The position numbers were made by a program, and so were the translations under genes. This document shows, in pieces, positions 25,800 to 34,709 of a stretch of 38,397 nt of DNA (positions within the stretch are counted from its first letter, which is position 1; every line of letters starts with the position of its first letter). This DNA is from SAR324 cluster bacterium (GTDB lineage Bacteria; SAR324; NAC60-12), in the NCBI GenBank assembly GCA_022448485.1, contig JAKUUI010000018.1:1-38397 (forward strand), given 5' to 3'. The notes beneath the pieces are model-generated. The model saw only the letters and a list, made by a program, of their open reading frames with translations. It ran no database searches and was not told the DNA's origin.

Positions 25800-26267
25800 T
25801 CAAAATTTCAATTTAGGTTCGAGATTAGCTTTAGTAATAAGCGAAAATGGAATTACTAATTCTGATCCACCTGTTTCCAGTTTCAAGCGAATTCCTTTTT
25901 CAGTACACTCCTCTAATTTCCCTACAGCATTTTTGACGCCCTGAATTTTTTGCTGTAGCCGAACATTGATTCGTTGACCAGTGAAAGTTTTATAATGCTC
26001 AGCTGTTTTGAGTTTACGGAATATCCCAGGAGAAGACACTTCTATAGTATAGGCCTCAGATATTGGATCCTCACTATCCATTACTTCCTGTACAACCTGA
26101 TTTACGGCCACACAATCGTCAATTCCAATTCCATTAGGATTGTCAATAAATAGCTGAATAATCTGCTGAGACCCATGTCTGTTATATTCAAGATCTACCA
26201 GTTCATAACCTTCATTTTTGATCGGTGCGGCAAGCAAATTTACTAACTTTTCTTCAGTATGAGCCAT
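25800..26267 (-). CDS. rimP: Ribosome maturation factor RimP
   Basis: The 155-residue protein opens the translation operon. The two RimP domains are visible: an N-terminal alpha-beta domain with NEGYELVDLEYNRHGSQQII and IDDCVAVNQVVQEVMD, the EVSSPGIFRKLK turn, and a C-terminal SH3-like barrel (about 90-155) rich in beta strands. RimP assists 30S assembly. The order rimP-nusA-infB-rbfA-truB-rpsO-pnp is the standard one, which supports the call. Confidence 0.93.
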   Translation of the reverse strand: MAHTEEKLVNLLAAPIKNEGYELVDLEYNRHGSQQIIQLFIDNPNGIGIDDCVAVNQVVQEVMDSEDPISEAYTIEVSSPGIFRKLKTAEHYKTFTGQRINVRLQQKIQGVKNAVGKLEECTEKGIRLKLETGGSELVIPFSLITKANLEPKLKF

Positions 26268-26370
26268 CCGATTTGCTTCGATTTCAGCTTGTTGCTAAAT
26301 AATTGATTAAAAGCTAACACCCATTGCTATCAGCTTTACAGCACTTTGTCGATTCTTTTTTTAGTGTTGA

Positions 26371-27429
26371 TTAAGCTTTTCGGTCTATTGTCAAATAGTC
26401 CACTAGTTCTCCAAGCAGAGAACTGACGTGCTGGTTTGGTAGTTTTTCCAGTGCAGCAGACGCAAGTTTCGCTTGCTCATGACAATAATTCGCTGCAGCA
26501 TTCAAGGCTCCAGTACTTTCAGCTTGAACAATGCACCAGTCAATATCAGACTCTGGTATCTGTTCTCGAGTCTCTAACAAAATGCTGCGCACTCGTTCTG
26601 CATCTTTTTCAGAAAGCCTTTCCAGCAATTCAATTGTAATCAAAGTACGCTTTCCTTCAGCAATATCACCTCCGCGTTCTTTACCGTAACCTCCCGCACC
26701 TGCGCTTGGAGCCTCCGTTTCACTTTCTTCTGTAAGGTTCAATAAATCATCACGCACCTGAAAGCCTATGCCGATAGCTTCACCAAAACTACCGACCGTT
26801 TCCAGCTCATTTTCAGAAGCTCCTGCAATCAAGGCTCCACACTGGCAAGGACCCCGGCCGGAATACAATCCTGTTTTACGGCTAATCATTTCACGATATT
26901 CAGTACGGTTTGGAAAAGAGCGGTTTGCGACCCAGCCAATGTCGAGCGCCTGTCCTTCAAAAGTGGCCTGCATTACCCTGTTCAAATATTGATGGATTCG
27001 TAAAGCCAGACTGCTTCCCAGTCTTGAATGATTTTCCAGCAGGATTTCATGTACTTGCCCCAGCAAAGCATCTCCTGAATTGAGTGCCAAAGCAATTCCG
27101 TGCTGCAGATGTAAAGTCGGTTCTCCGCGCCGGAGTAAAGACTCATCCTCAATGTCGTCGTGTATCAGCGCAAAATTGTGAAACAATTCAAGGGCAACAG
27201 CAGAAGTCAGCGCATCTTCCGGATCACCTCCAAATAATTCACAGCTGAGCAAAACTAGTGCAGGACGAAAGCGTTTTCCTCCACGTTGCGGATAATTACG
27301 CATTAAATCATAAAGATACTCCTTTGGTTCTCCATCCGGAATGCAGCGCAGAGACTCTTTTCCAATCCACTCACTTGCAGCTTTGAGGTAGGAATTTAGC
27401 TTAGCATGATCTCTAGAGAGAATTTTCAT
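26371..27429 (-). CDS. Trans-isoprenyl (polyprenyl) diphosphate synthase
   Basis: The 352-residue protein condenses isopentenyl diphosphate with an allylic diphosphate. The first Asp-rich motif is LIHDDIEDESLLRRGEPT (about 88-105), and GGKRFRPALVLLSCELFGG precedes it. The second is GFQVRDDLLNL near 218, with Asn in the last Asp position, as in many geranylgeranyl-type synthases. A glycine-rich insert (APSAGAGGYGKERGGD) lies just after the second motif, before the conserved KRTLITIELL. The product chain length cannot be read. It lies 61 bp after the HtrA-like pair on the same strand and may be in that operon. Confidence 0.9.
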   Translation of the reverse strand: MKILSRDHAKLNSYLKAASEWIGKESLRCIPDGEPKEYLYDLMRNYPQRGGKRFRPALVLLSCELFGGDPEDALTSAVALELFHNFALIHDDIEDESLLRRGEPTLHLQHGIALALNSGDALLGQVHEILLENHSRLGSSLALRIHQYLNRVMQATFEGQALDIGWVANRSFPNRTEYREMISRKTGLYSGRGPCQCGALIAGASENELETVGSFGEAIGIGFQVRDDLLNLTEESETEAPSAGAGGYGKERGGDIAEGKRTLITIELLERLSEKDAERVRSILLETREQIPESDIDWCIVQAESTGALNAAANYCHEQAKLASAALEKLPNQHVSSLLGELVDYLTIDRKA

Positions 27430-27490
27430 GGTTTTAACTTTTATTAAAGGAAATTTTTAATTTGAAAATCATTGATTTTGAGTTTTACGA

Positions 27491-29089
27491 TTAGAGCGCT
27501 TGAAGCTTTGGAATACGAAAATTGTTTTTGATTCGTCGGTTGGATTTTTCAAGTTCTGCTACAGGCAATACGACACTCAGACGTTCTGCACCTGGCAGAA
27601 AATCAATGCGGTGAAAGTCATCCTGCGGATATAAAAATGCATCCGGAACATCTTTTAAACGGTTTATATATCGGCCATTGACTTGCAGAACGATAGCATT
27701 TGAAAGTTCCTGGTAACCAATGTTCAGCGGATCTGGAATAACCTGTGTCACTAAAACAATCCGGGGAGGCAGTTCAGTTGAATCTTTTGTTGCGGAATAG
27801 CTATCGGAGGTTTTATTTTTTCCATCAATCATTACAGTTTTATTCTGCTCTAAAAACAAGCGCAGCCGCATTGGAGCGCGAGTTCTCCAGTTTGCACCCC
27901 ACATTCTTAGGTAATTTAATGTCAATTCCTGGAACAAAAATCCGCCCTGAATCACGTAACGCGGGGAATGCCCGACCCTTTTCAAAGGAACTGTTCTGCC
28001 ATCTTCTTCATAGGCTGAAACTTTTGTCTTTAAAACAATTGGTTTCCCAGCACGGATCACCTCTAATACCACTGAATCACCGACTTTCAACTGATCCAAA
28101 AAAAGCAAGTCAAACAATGAAAGTCCCCATTCTGGATGTTTAACTTTTCCATCATGTGAAAGCGTCCATTTACCAATTTTAGTTAAATAATCACCGTGAA
28201 TTAAAACATCAGAACCTGTTCCGTAAGGCAGAACCCGGCTGACCCAAATTCCCGGTTTTCCCGAAGGAATTTGAAAATAATCGGCAGTGCTGCCTTGCGG
28301 AAGTCTCTGCCAGATAAATCCACGATGTGCCAAACTTCGATATGGCTCATTACTGGCATGCCGCAAAAACTCTAGCAGCATTTCAGCCTGCATTGCTTTT
28401 GCTTCACCTCCTCCTGCTTCCAATATCATACCTACAGTTTCATTATCCTGCAGAAGCGGATAGCCCTGGCCGCTTTGAGAAACACCACGCAGCTTCAACA
28501 GCGGAAACCATGCATCGCTCACTTCACGGTGCCCAACAGCCATTCGGTCGATTATTCCGGACTCCATATCCCACTCATCCTGAGATTTTATTTTCAGAGT
28601 ATAAATATTATTAGCATCAGAATTAGTTCTGGATTTTACAGGAGCCCACTCTACAGGGCTAAGGTTCCCCCAAAATTTTGCTTTTTCGATTTGAAGCAGG
28701 GCCAGATTTGCTGCATAGTCCATGACTACAAGCTTAGCTTGAAATGGTTTGCGAATGCCTTTACGCGTTGCCTCAATCAAAGTTGCGTCAGCTACCATTT
28801 CTGCTGTTGTCAGCAAGTATAAGGTTTGGCTGTCTACAGATTCAGAAACCTTACTTTTTGATGATTGGGGTAAACGGACAACTATAGCCATTCCGGTTTG
28901 TGTACGAATATCTCTTTTTTCCCAGGGAATGCGCCAGTCGTATGACTGCTGATATGTTTTCAGGAGAACTGCCTGATGAAACCACGGTTTAATTTCAGGA
29001 GATTTTGCCTGCAATGCACACGTAAAAAGAAAAATAGTACCAAACAGGGAGCAACCCATAAAAGAAAACAGAAGATGTTTTTTTCTCAT
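27491..29089 (-). CDS. HtrA-like protein with degenerate protease domain (probable pseudoprotease)
   Basis: The 532-residue secreted protein (signal sequence about 1-28) is a paralog of the preceding gene. The shared N-terminal pattern is QQSYDWRIPWEKR versus QQSPDWKSPWKMK, and both have two PDZ-like parts. At the aligned triad positions the His of LTNAHVV is Glu (LTTAEMV, about 97) and the Asp of SDLAL is Asn (ANLAL, about 128). The GNSGGP loop is QSGQGYP, which still holds a Ser. It is therefore unlikely to cleave peptides. It may be a regulatory or scaffold partner of the active paralog. The genes overlap by 4 bp (ATGA), so the two are translationally coupled. The alignment is by eye. Confidence 0.75.
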   Translation of the reverse strand: MRKKHLLFSFMGCSLFGTIFLFTCALQAKSPEIKPWFHQAVLLKTYQQSYDWRIPWEKRDIRTQTGMAIVVRLPQSSKSKVSESVDSQTLYLLTTAEMVADATLIEATRKGIRKPFQAKLVVMDYAANLALLQIEKAKFWGNLSPVEWAPVKSRTNSDANNIYTLKIKSQDEWDMESGIIDRMAVGHREVSDAWFPLLKLRGVSQSGQGYPLLQDNETVGMILEAGGGEAKAMQAEMLLEFLRHASNEPYRSLAHRGFIWQRLPQGSTADYFQIPSGKPGIWVSRVLPYGTGSDVLIHGDYLTKIGKWTLSHDGKVKHPEWGLSLFDLLFLDQLKVGDSVVLEVIRAGKPIVLKTKVSAYEEDGRTVPLKRVGHSPRYVIQGGFLFQELTLNYLRMWGANWRTRAPMRLRLFLEQNKTVMIDGKNKTSDSYSATKDSTELPPRIVLVTQVIPDPLNIGYQELSNAIVLQVNGRYINRLKDVPDAFLYPQDDFHRIDFLPGAERLSVVLPVAELEKSNRRIKNNFRIPKLQAL

Positions 29090-30594
29090 TGTAAATCCTT
29101 GTTTTTCTTAGGAGAAGTATTGTGGTTGGCTAAAATGCCGTAGCGTTCAAGAACTGATTTCTGCTGTTCAACGCTTTTTTTGTAATCCAGTACCAAAGGC
29201 ATATTTTGCCATTCGCTTGCAAAGACCACCTGACGCATTTCCGGAGGCATTTTTTTAAGCATTTTGTCCAAATGCGCCAGCGATCTGACCGGTTTACCAT
29301 TTAAACTGTCGACAACAAAGTTGTGCAAATTGGCGTAGCCACTATTGACTGGAGTTGGTAGAACTCGTGCGATGATAACAGTCTGTTCACGCCGCGTATG
29401 CGGGCGTTCAACCTCACGGTACCAGTGCTCATAAGCCAGCGGTGGAGTCACATTCCCCGGGGAATGGATGTAGTTGCGGTTCAAGGCAATGAAAACAAGT
29501 CCGCCAAAAATAAGGTATTCCGGAATTTTATCGTAGCTGTTCCGCATTTCTGCGCCAAACGGCGGAGCTTTGAGGATGAGAGTCAAATTTTGAAATTTAC
29601 CTTTACGCCAAACCTGCAATGTAAGGGAATCGCCGATTTGCCGGTTTTCTGCTTCTATGTAAAATGTAACTTGCTGTTCGCCGTAACGCACCATTCCTGC
29701 CGCGTCAATTTGCAAATTCTCTATTTTTGTTAGCACATCTCCGGTAAAAATTATACCATCTGCAGAAGATTGCGGTACAATCCGTTCTACAAGAATCCCT
29801 CCGGTGTTTTCCGGAAGTCTCAAATATTGGCGATAGTATTTATTGACGAGAGAACTGGTTTCAACTCCAATTTCAGGAACTCCTGCATAATGTCCGTCTT
29901 TAATATCTGCAAGAAAACGGTTGATCAACGGAACTGGAATAAAATATCCCACATCGTTCAGACGTAAATTGGATTGGAAAGCAACTCCTATAACTTGACC
30001 GGACTGGGTGACAGGGCCCCCGCTATTACCGGGGTTGATAGCCGAATCTGTTTGCACGAGAAGATGAGAGTCAATACCAGGATGGACATATGTTCCAAAT
30101 TCAATGCGTGACACCACACCTTCGGTGCGTGACAATTCATGTCCTCCCATCGGGTAACCATAGGCACGTACTCTGCTGCGCAATTCCGGAATACCTCCAA
30201 ACTCCAGAGGCCTCAAATCCTGATAAAACTCTGGATCACGTACTTTCAGCAAAGCCAAATCTGAATCGTGAGCAATGGCTGCCACGTCTGCTAAAAATGG
30301 TTTCGGGCTTGAAATTTTATTTACCAGAAGCATTCTTGAATCACTGACTACATGCGCATTGGTTAAAATCCAGCCGCCATGAATCAAAAATCCACTTCCC
30401 TGACCCCTGCTCGTGGGTTTCATTTTCCATGGAGATTTCCAGTCTGGACTTTGCTGATAATTTGTGATGCGAAAAACGGATTTCTCAATATGATCCGGAG
30501 CGGCCAATGCGATTGTTGTCACTGTGAGACAGATGACTCCTGCGTACAAAAAGTAAATGAAGCTGAAAAGATAAATCTGCTGAAATCGAAACAT
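29086..30594 (-). CDS. HtrA/Deg-like periplasmic trypsin-type serine protease
   Basis: The 502-residue protein has a signal/anchor segment (about 8-31). Its protease domain has an intact triad: His81 in LTNAHVV, Asp112 in HDSDLALLKV and Ser191 in NPGNSGGPVTQSG. Two PDZ-like domains follow (about 260-360 and 395-470). The spacing resembles Deg-type proteases with a large C-terminal part, as in plant Deg9-like proteins. Its likely role is periplasmic quality control or regulated proteolysis. It heads an operon with the pseudoprotease and possibly the polyprenyl synthase. No ribosome-binding site is evident. Confidence 0.85.
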   Translation of the reverse strand: MFRFQQIYLFSFIYFLYAGVICLTVTTIALAAPDHIEKSVFRITNYQQSPDWKSPWKMKPTSRGQGSGFLIHGGWILTNAHVVSDSRMLLVNKISSPKPFLADVAAIAHDSDLALLKVRDPEFYQDLRPLEFGGIPELRSRVRAYGYPMGGHELSRTEGVVSRIEFGTYVHPGIDSHLLVQTDSAINPGNSGGPVTQSGQVIGVAFQSNLRLNDVGYFIPVPLINRFLADIKDGHYAGVPEIGVETSSLVNKYYRQYLRLPENTGGILVERIVPQSSADGIIFTGDVLTKIENLQIDAAGMVRYGEQQVTFYIEAENRQIGDSLTLQVWRKGKFQNLTLILKAPPFGAEMRNSYDKIPEYLIFGGLVFIALNRNYIHSPGNVTPPLAYEHWYREVERPHTRREQTVIIARVLPTPVNSGYANLHNFVVDSLNGKPVRSLAHLDKMLKKMPPEMRQVVFASEWQNMPLVLDYKKSVEQQKSVLERYGILANHNTSPKKNKDLQ

Positions 30595-30696
30595 GTGATT
30601 GATGAAATAATATTGCGAACGTGTTAAATTCTGATTTTAACGTAGGCTGGGCTAGCGTATTGTAAGCCGGCTATTTCAAATGAATATTTAGCTTAT

Positions 30697-30720
30697 CGAG
30701 TTACAGTTACGTTTAACTCG
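30697..30720 (-). terminator. Hairpin downstream of uppP
   Basis: A seven-base perfect stem (CGAGTTA / TAACTCG) with a 10-base loop lies about 45 bases beyond the uppP stop. No T-run follows, so its strength as a terminator is doubtful. A second tiny repeat (CCCT-GTT-AGGG) lies between it and uppP. Confidence 0.35.
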
Positions 30721-30764
30721 ACTAATGCGATACCCCTGTTAGGGATGGAAAAATGGATAATCTT

Positions 30765-31571
30765 TTAAACCAAAAATAATAGGATACCTGTGCCTAGCAC
30801 TATCCGGTAAATAACAAAAACAAAAGTGCCGTGTCTCCGGAGAAAGCGGAGCAATAATTCAATCGAAAGGTAGCCAACAACAAATGAAGCTAGAATTCCC
30901 ACAATTAAGTTGAAATAGCCGTCAGTGCTGATGCCAATTTCCATCAGCTCTTTCAATTCGTAAAGCCCGCTGCCGAAAATTACTGGTAAACCAAGTAAAA
31001 AAGAAAAACGGGCGGCTGCTTCACGGTTTAAGCCAACCATTAATCCACCCATTATGGTGGAACCGGATCGTGAGCAGCCAGGAATCAGGGCCAAAGCTTG
31101 AGTTAGGCCAATCCATTGAATTTGTAATAAACTCAATTGGCCGATTTGACGGTTACGCGGAGAACGTCTTTCTGCAAGATAAAGAAAAACTGCAAGCACG
31201 ATCAATGCGATGCCAATCACCCAAAGTTCTCGTGCCTCCATTTTGATGAAATCTTTGAAACTCAAACCCAGAACAACGATTGGTACTGTTCCGGCAGCAA
31301 TGCCCCATGCCATTCTGGATTTCGGAGTGCCCAATGGTTCCCGCTTCCAAATACTTTCCAGAGCTGCTCTAGAAAGCTGCAACACATCCTGCCAGAAATA
31401 GAGCATCACTGCGCCTAATGTCCCCAACTGAATAACAGCAGAAAACTCGGCACCCGGATCGTTCCAGCCGAGTAATTCTGGAACAACTCGTAAATGAGCA
31501 GTGCTGCTGATTGGCAAAAATTCGGTTAATCCTTGAACGATGCCCAACACAAGGGCTTGTACCCAATCCAT
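30765..31571 (-). CDS. uppP: Undecaprenyl-diphosphatase
   Basis: The 268-residue membrane protein recycles the lipid carrier C55-PP to C55-P and is linked to bacitracin resistance. Both signatures are present: LGIVQGLTEFLPISSTAHL with the catalytic Glu and Ser, and ALIPGCSRSGSTIMGGLM with the Arg and Ser residues that grip the diphosphate. About eight hydrophobic helices follow the family plan. It stands alone on the minus strand. Confidence 0.96.
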   Translation of the reverse strand: MDWVQALVLGIVQGLTEFLPISSTAHLRVVPELLGWNDPGAEFSAVIQLGTLGAVMLYFWQDVLQLSRAALESIWKREPLGTPKSRMAWGIAAGTVPIVVLGLSFKDFIKMEARELWVIGIALIVLAVFLYLAERRSPRNRQIGQLSLLQIQWIGLTQALALIPGCSRSGSTIMGGLMVGLNREAAARFSFLLGLPVIFGSGLYELKELMEIGISTDGYFNLIVGILASFVVGYLSIELLLRFLRRHGTFVFVIYRIVLGTGILLFLV

Positions 31572-31697
31572 TGGCCTATGTCAGTCTGAAAAAAATGGTT
31601 GTCAGATATAAAAAGAGATAATTTGGCTTTTCCGGCCTGCGGGCAAAATCCAGAGAATTCGGGAGCTTGATTTTTTACTTTGTCAGATTGACACATT

Positions 31698-31779
31698 TCT
31701 GACTTTTGCAGGAAGATCAATAATAACTCATAGCAATTATCCTTAGTCCTGAATGAATAATCAATCTGGAAAAGTCAGA
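31698..31779. repeat. Spaced 10-bp inverted repeat between uppP and the MORN gene
   Basis: TCTGACTTTT near the left end and AAAAGTCAGA near the right end are exact reverse complements, 62 bases apart. GTCAGA/GTCAG words occur several more times in the same 200 bases. It may be chance in AT-rich DNA or a pair of binding sites for the divergent uppP and MORN promoters. Confidence 0.3.
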
Positions 31780-31866
31780 CACACTCAACGACCTGCCCCC
31801 AATTCTTGTAAAACAAACAAATAGAAGTTATATTGAGTTCTCCTAAAGCAACCAAATGGTGAACCT

Positions 31867-32907
31867 GTGAAAAATATACTAAACATCTCCCTTGCACTAA
31901 TCCTAATAGTCGTTTCCCCGTTGGTTAGCCGTCCGGACCCTGTTGACCTTATACCTTACGAGGAAGTGGTTGGGGTGTGGACACTCACACAAAACGGCTT
32001 TGACCATAGCTTTGCAGGAGTTCGGGTTCTTGAGCTGTGCAAAACAATCATATGGGTGAATTACCCTGATCTCCACACTGGATCTCACCTTCGCTTAAAG
32101 TTTTTCGATCAAGAGGTGGATGTAAATGGACACACATTGGAACCTTGCACTTTTGTAGATAATGTACAATCCTGCCTAACGGAGGCAGTCCTGATCCGAA
32201 AAGCGGAAGTCGAGTATGAAGAACCAAAGCGAACACTCCATCTTTACGAAAAGGTGCGTGAAAACGTTTATGACATATCAGCATTGAAACCAGATGGGAA
32301 AACAGTGAGCAAACAACAAACGATGTATGCCTGCCCAGTTAAAATTCTGGACGTTCCAAAGTGGATTGAGAATGATATGGAATCCAAATTTGTTGTCAAG
32401 AACTCTGTTAAAGGGGCTATGTTCCGTAGACTCGTGGATGGTAAATGGGGATGGTTTGGAGTTTTATTTGAACGTAAAGTAGAAGGGAAATGGCGATGGC
32501 AAGTTATTGGGTATGAGAAAAAGAATCCTAAGTATTCTGGAGAAATTCAAAATGGTCTACCAAATGGTCAAGGTATTATTGCTTATCCTGATGGAGACAA
32601 GTATGAAGGACAATTAAAGAATGGAAGACTAAACGGTCAAGGAATATATACTTTTAATGATGGGGGAATATATGTAGGTCAATGGAAGGATAGTCAAATA
32701 CATGGTCAAGGAACCCTAAATTGGTCTGATGGAAGAAAATATGAAGGGAAATGGAAGGATGGAACTTGGAATGGTCAAGGAACATTCATTTTTCCTGATG
32801 GAAGAAAATATGTAGGGGAATTTAAGGTTGATAAACCATGGAATATCAAAGGATACGACAAAAACGGAAACATCATTGCAAAGTGGGTGAATGGAAAGAA
32901 ACAGTAA
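31867..32907 (+). CDS. Secreted MORN-repeat protein
   Basis: The 346-residue protein begins with a signal sequence (about 1-22, ending near SPLVS). The first 220 residues match no family I know. From about residue 223 there are five MORN repeats of exactly 23 residues (YEGQLKNGRLNGQG, YVGQWKDSQIHGQG, YEGKWKDGTWNGQG). At DNA level, the TATGAAGG/TATGTAGG unit recurs every 69 bases at 32602, 32671, 32740 and 32809. MORN repeats bind lipids or proteins in eukaryotes, and many bacterial ones are secreted with unknown roles. The start is GTG, because an ATG just before it hits a stop in five codons. Function unknown. Confidence 0.8.
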   Translation: MKNILNISLALILIVVSPLVSRPDPVDLIPYEEVVGVWTLTQNGFDHSFAGVRVLELCKTIIWVNYPDLHTGSHLRLKFFDQEVDVNGHTLEPCTFVDNVQSCLTEAVLIRKAEVEYEEPKRTLHLYEKVRENVYDISALKPDGKTVSKQQTMYACPVKILDVPKWIENDMESKFVVKNSVKGAMFRRLVDGKWGWFGVLFERKVEGKWRWQVIGYEKKNPKYSGEIQNGLPNGQGIIAYPDGDKYEGQLKNGRLNGQGIYTFNDGGIYVGQWKDSQIHGQGTLNWSDGRKYEGKWKDGTWNGQGTFIFPDGRKYVGEFKVDKPWNIKGYDKNGNIIAKWVNGKKQ

Positions 32908-32954
32908 TCAATCCCAGTTAAACTAACCCTATCATCTCCTGTGAGTGACCCCCA

Positions 32955-33119
32955 CTAATTCTTCACAGTCAGACAATCCTCCACAGCACTCCTAAAATTA
33001 GGTTTAAAAACTCGAGAATTTTTCTTGTTAATAATACAAGGAACACGAGAGGATGCTATTGTGAATTGATGAATGGCTTGTCTGGAGTTTCGTTTGAGCG
33101 AAAATTCTTTTTTACCCAT
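32955..33119 (-). CDS. Small hypothetical protein, 54 residues
   Basis: The ATG (MGKKEFSLKRNSRQA…) overlaps the final codons of the membrane-anchored 75-residue ORF (ATGGGTAA), a typical coupled arrangement. It is basic, with many Lys, Arg and Asn, and no recognisable domain. It could be real, a relic, or chance. The overlap is the main support. Confidence 0.3.
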   Translation of the reverse strand: MGKKEFSLKRNSRQAIHQFTIASSRVPCIINKKNSRVFKPNFRSAVEDCLTVKN

Positions 33120-33339
33120 TGTTTTCTTTCTCAGGGACATCATCGAAAGTTACCCAAGGTTTCTTCAGATATACTCTTTTAATTTGTCGGTTGCTTGGAT
33201 CATCTGTGGTTCTGTAAGTATAATAATAGCACTTTAGAGAACCATGATATTTTTCTGGGCATGGGCCCCCAAGGGCAAAATGAACATATCCCGCTATCGA
33301 AATCACTATTGTTTGAAACATTATCAACGCTATAAACAT
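33112..33339 (-). CDS. Small membrane-anchored hypothetical protein, 75 residues
   Basis: The N-terminal hydrophobic segment (about 1-24, MFIALIMFQTIVISIAGYVHF) is one membrane helix or a signal anchor. It is followed by a polar domain with two cysteines (GGPCPEKY, LKCYYYTYRTTDD), many Tyr and Lys, and a charged end. GGAA stands about six bases before the ATG. There is no known family. The gene is isolated from the neighbouring operons. Confidence 0.5.
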   Translation of the reverse strand: MFIALIMFQTIVISIAGYVHFALGGPCPEKYHGSLKCYYYTYRTTDDPSNRQIKRVYLKKPWVTFDDVPEKENNG

Positions 33340-33455
33340 TATTATTCCATTTTTTTAGACAGGTTTTTCCTTCTTAGTTAGTTTACATTACTGGCCACTT
33401 ACCAATCCCTCTGAAATGGTTCTAGCAATAGTCATTTAGTATATATAATAAGACA

Positions 33456-33596
33456 ATGCAAAAACTAACCCTCTTCTACTTTACAGCTTTCTTGACATTG
33501 ACTGCCGGCCTGATACTTTCCTGCAAGGCTAGAATATCACTACCAAAACTAGTAACAAAACCTGTTCTTGATTATCCTTATTTGTGGCAATTTTGA
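33456..33596 (+). CDS. Tiny lipoprotein-like ORF, 46 residues
   Basis: The ORF reads MQKLTLFYFTAFLTLTAGL then ILSC, a signal sequence with a lipobox-like cleavage site, followed by about 23 polar residues ending at a TGA. This is the form of a lysis- or entericidin-type small lipoprotein or of a truncated larger one. No Shine-Dalgarno is visible. The signal-peptide pattern is good, but the length makes the gene uncertain. Confidence 0.4.
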   Translation: MQKLTLFYFTAFLTLTAGLILSCKARISLPKLVTKPVLDYPYLWQF

Positions 33597-33692
33597 TACT
33601 ATTGTGTTACCCGTTTTTTTATATCTAAAGTAATACCAACGGTTTCAGCTATATTGAAATAATTATTCTGGAACAACATTTTTTACTTCAGT

Positions 33693-34700
33693 CTAATTTC
33701 CCGGAGTGAGGAGTTTTTGCGACTCATCAAGGATCATCTTAGGTTGAATTTGCGTCAGGCAGTCATAGTGACCGTAACGGCAGGTTTTTGAAAAACATGG
33801 TGAGCAGAATAAATTCCTGTACTGGACAGAGGAACGCGGATTGATGGGAGCAGTCCAGACGGGTGAGGTTGAACCGAAAATTGCAACTTGCGGACGCTGC
33901 AAGGCACCCATCAGGTGCATGCTACCTGAATCATTTCCAATCAGCAATTTGGCTTTTGCTAAAATTGCCAGTAATTCCGGAAGTGAAGTTTGTCCGCAAT
34001 AATTTTGGACCCAGTCGAGCCCTTGGGAAATTTCTGCTCCAAACCCTGCATCCGCCTCAGTACCTAAAATGACAATTGGATCTCCAAAAACATTGTGCAG
34101 TAGTGAGGCTAATGCACGGAAATGTTCCAGCGGCCACTGCTTTGCCGGACCATAAATAGCCCCCGGAGTAAAAACAATAAATGAATCAGGAAGTGATTTT
34201 TGAAAAGAATTGATGTGTGTTTCAATCCATTCCTCTGTTGTTTCAAGACTCGGAGGATATTTTGCAACAGAAAGATCCGGAGCCAGCAGGTTCAGGTATT
34301 CTTTGAGTAAGTGTTGTGAACGCGGTGTTTCCTCATGTTTTTTTGCGACAGTCAGCAGCAAACTTCTATACTCTCCTGCATAGCCGATGCGTTGCGGGAT
34401 CCTGCTTTGAAAGGCCATCCATGCAGATGAAAAACTTGGAGGCAAAATATAAAAATTAGCATAATTTTCAAAGCGCAAAGTTTTTCCGAATGTACCGGCT
34501 GAGTTGTGTTTTGAATCAAAAATAATAACTTTCCCCCGGTGTGGAAGAGGTAAATTTTCAAATCCTGATTTTACAATTAAATCAACCTGTGACTCCGGAT
34601 AGATTTCAAGAACTGCTCGGAAAAATCCGGTTGCCATCACCAGATCACCCAGCCAGTTTGGTGTGCGAATCAGTATTTTAGGTGGAGCAGAATCAGTCAT
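33693..34700 (-). CDS. waaF: ADP-heptose:LPS heptosyltransferase (GT9, WaaF-like)
   Basis: The 335-residue glycosyltransferase adds heptose to the LPS core. The N-terminal Rossmann domain begins PKILIRTPNWLGDLVMATGF. The C-terminal nucleotide domain has FTPGAIYGPAKQWPLEHFRA, GNDSGSMHLMGALQRP and GSTSPVWTAP. GPAKQWP (usually GPAKRWP) and SPCF…C near the end are typical of heptosyltransferase II. It is 9 bp downstream of a small lipoprotein gene, so the pair is probably one transcript. It implies an LPS-bearing outer membrane. Confidence 0.88.
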   Translation of the reverse strand: MTDSAPPKILIRTPNWLGDLVMATGFFRAVLEIYPESQVDLIVKSGFENLPLPHRGKVIIFDSKHNSAGTFGKTLRFENYANFYILPPSFSSAWMAFQSRIPQRIGYAGEYRSLLLTVAKKHEETPRSQHLLKEYLNLLAPDLSVAKYPPSLETTEEWIETHINSFQKSLPDSFIVFTPGAIYGPAKQWPLEHFRALASLLHNVFGDPIVILGTEADAGFGAEISQGLDWVQNYCGQTSLPELLAILAKAKLLIGNDSGSMHLMGALQRPQVAIFGSTSPVWTAPINPRSSVQYRNLFCSPCFSKTCRYGHYDCLTQIQPKMILDESQKLLTPGN

Positions 34701-34709
34701 TGTACTATT

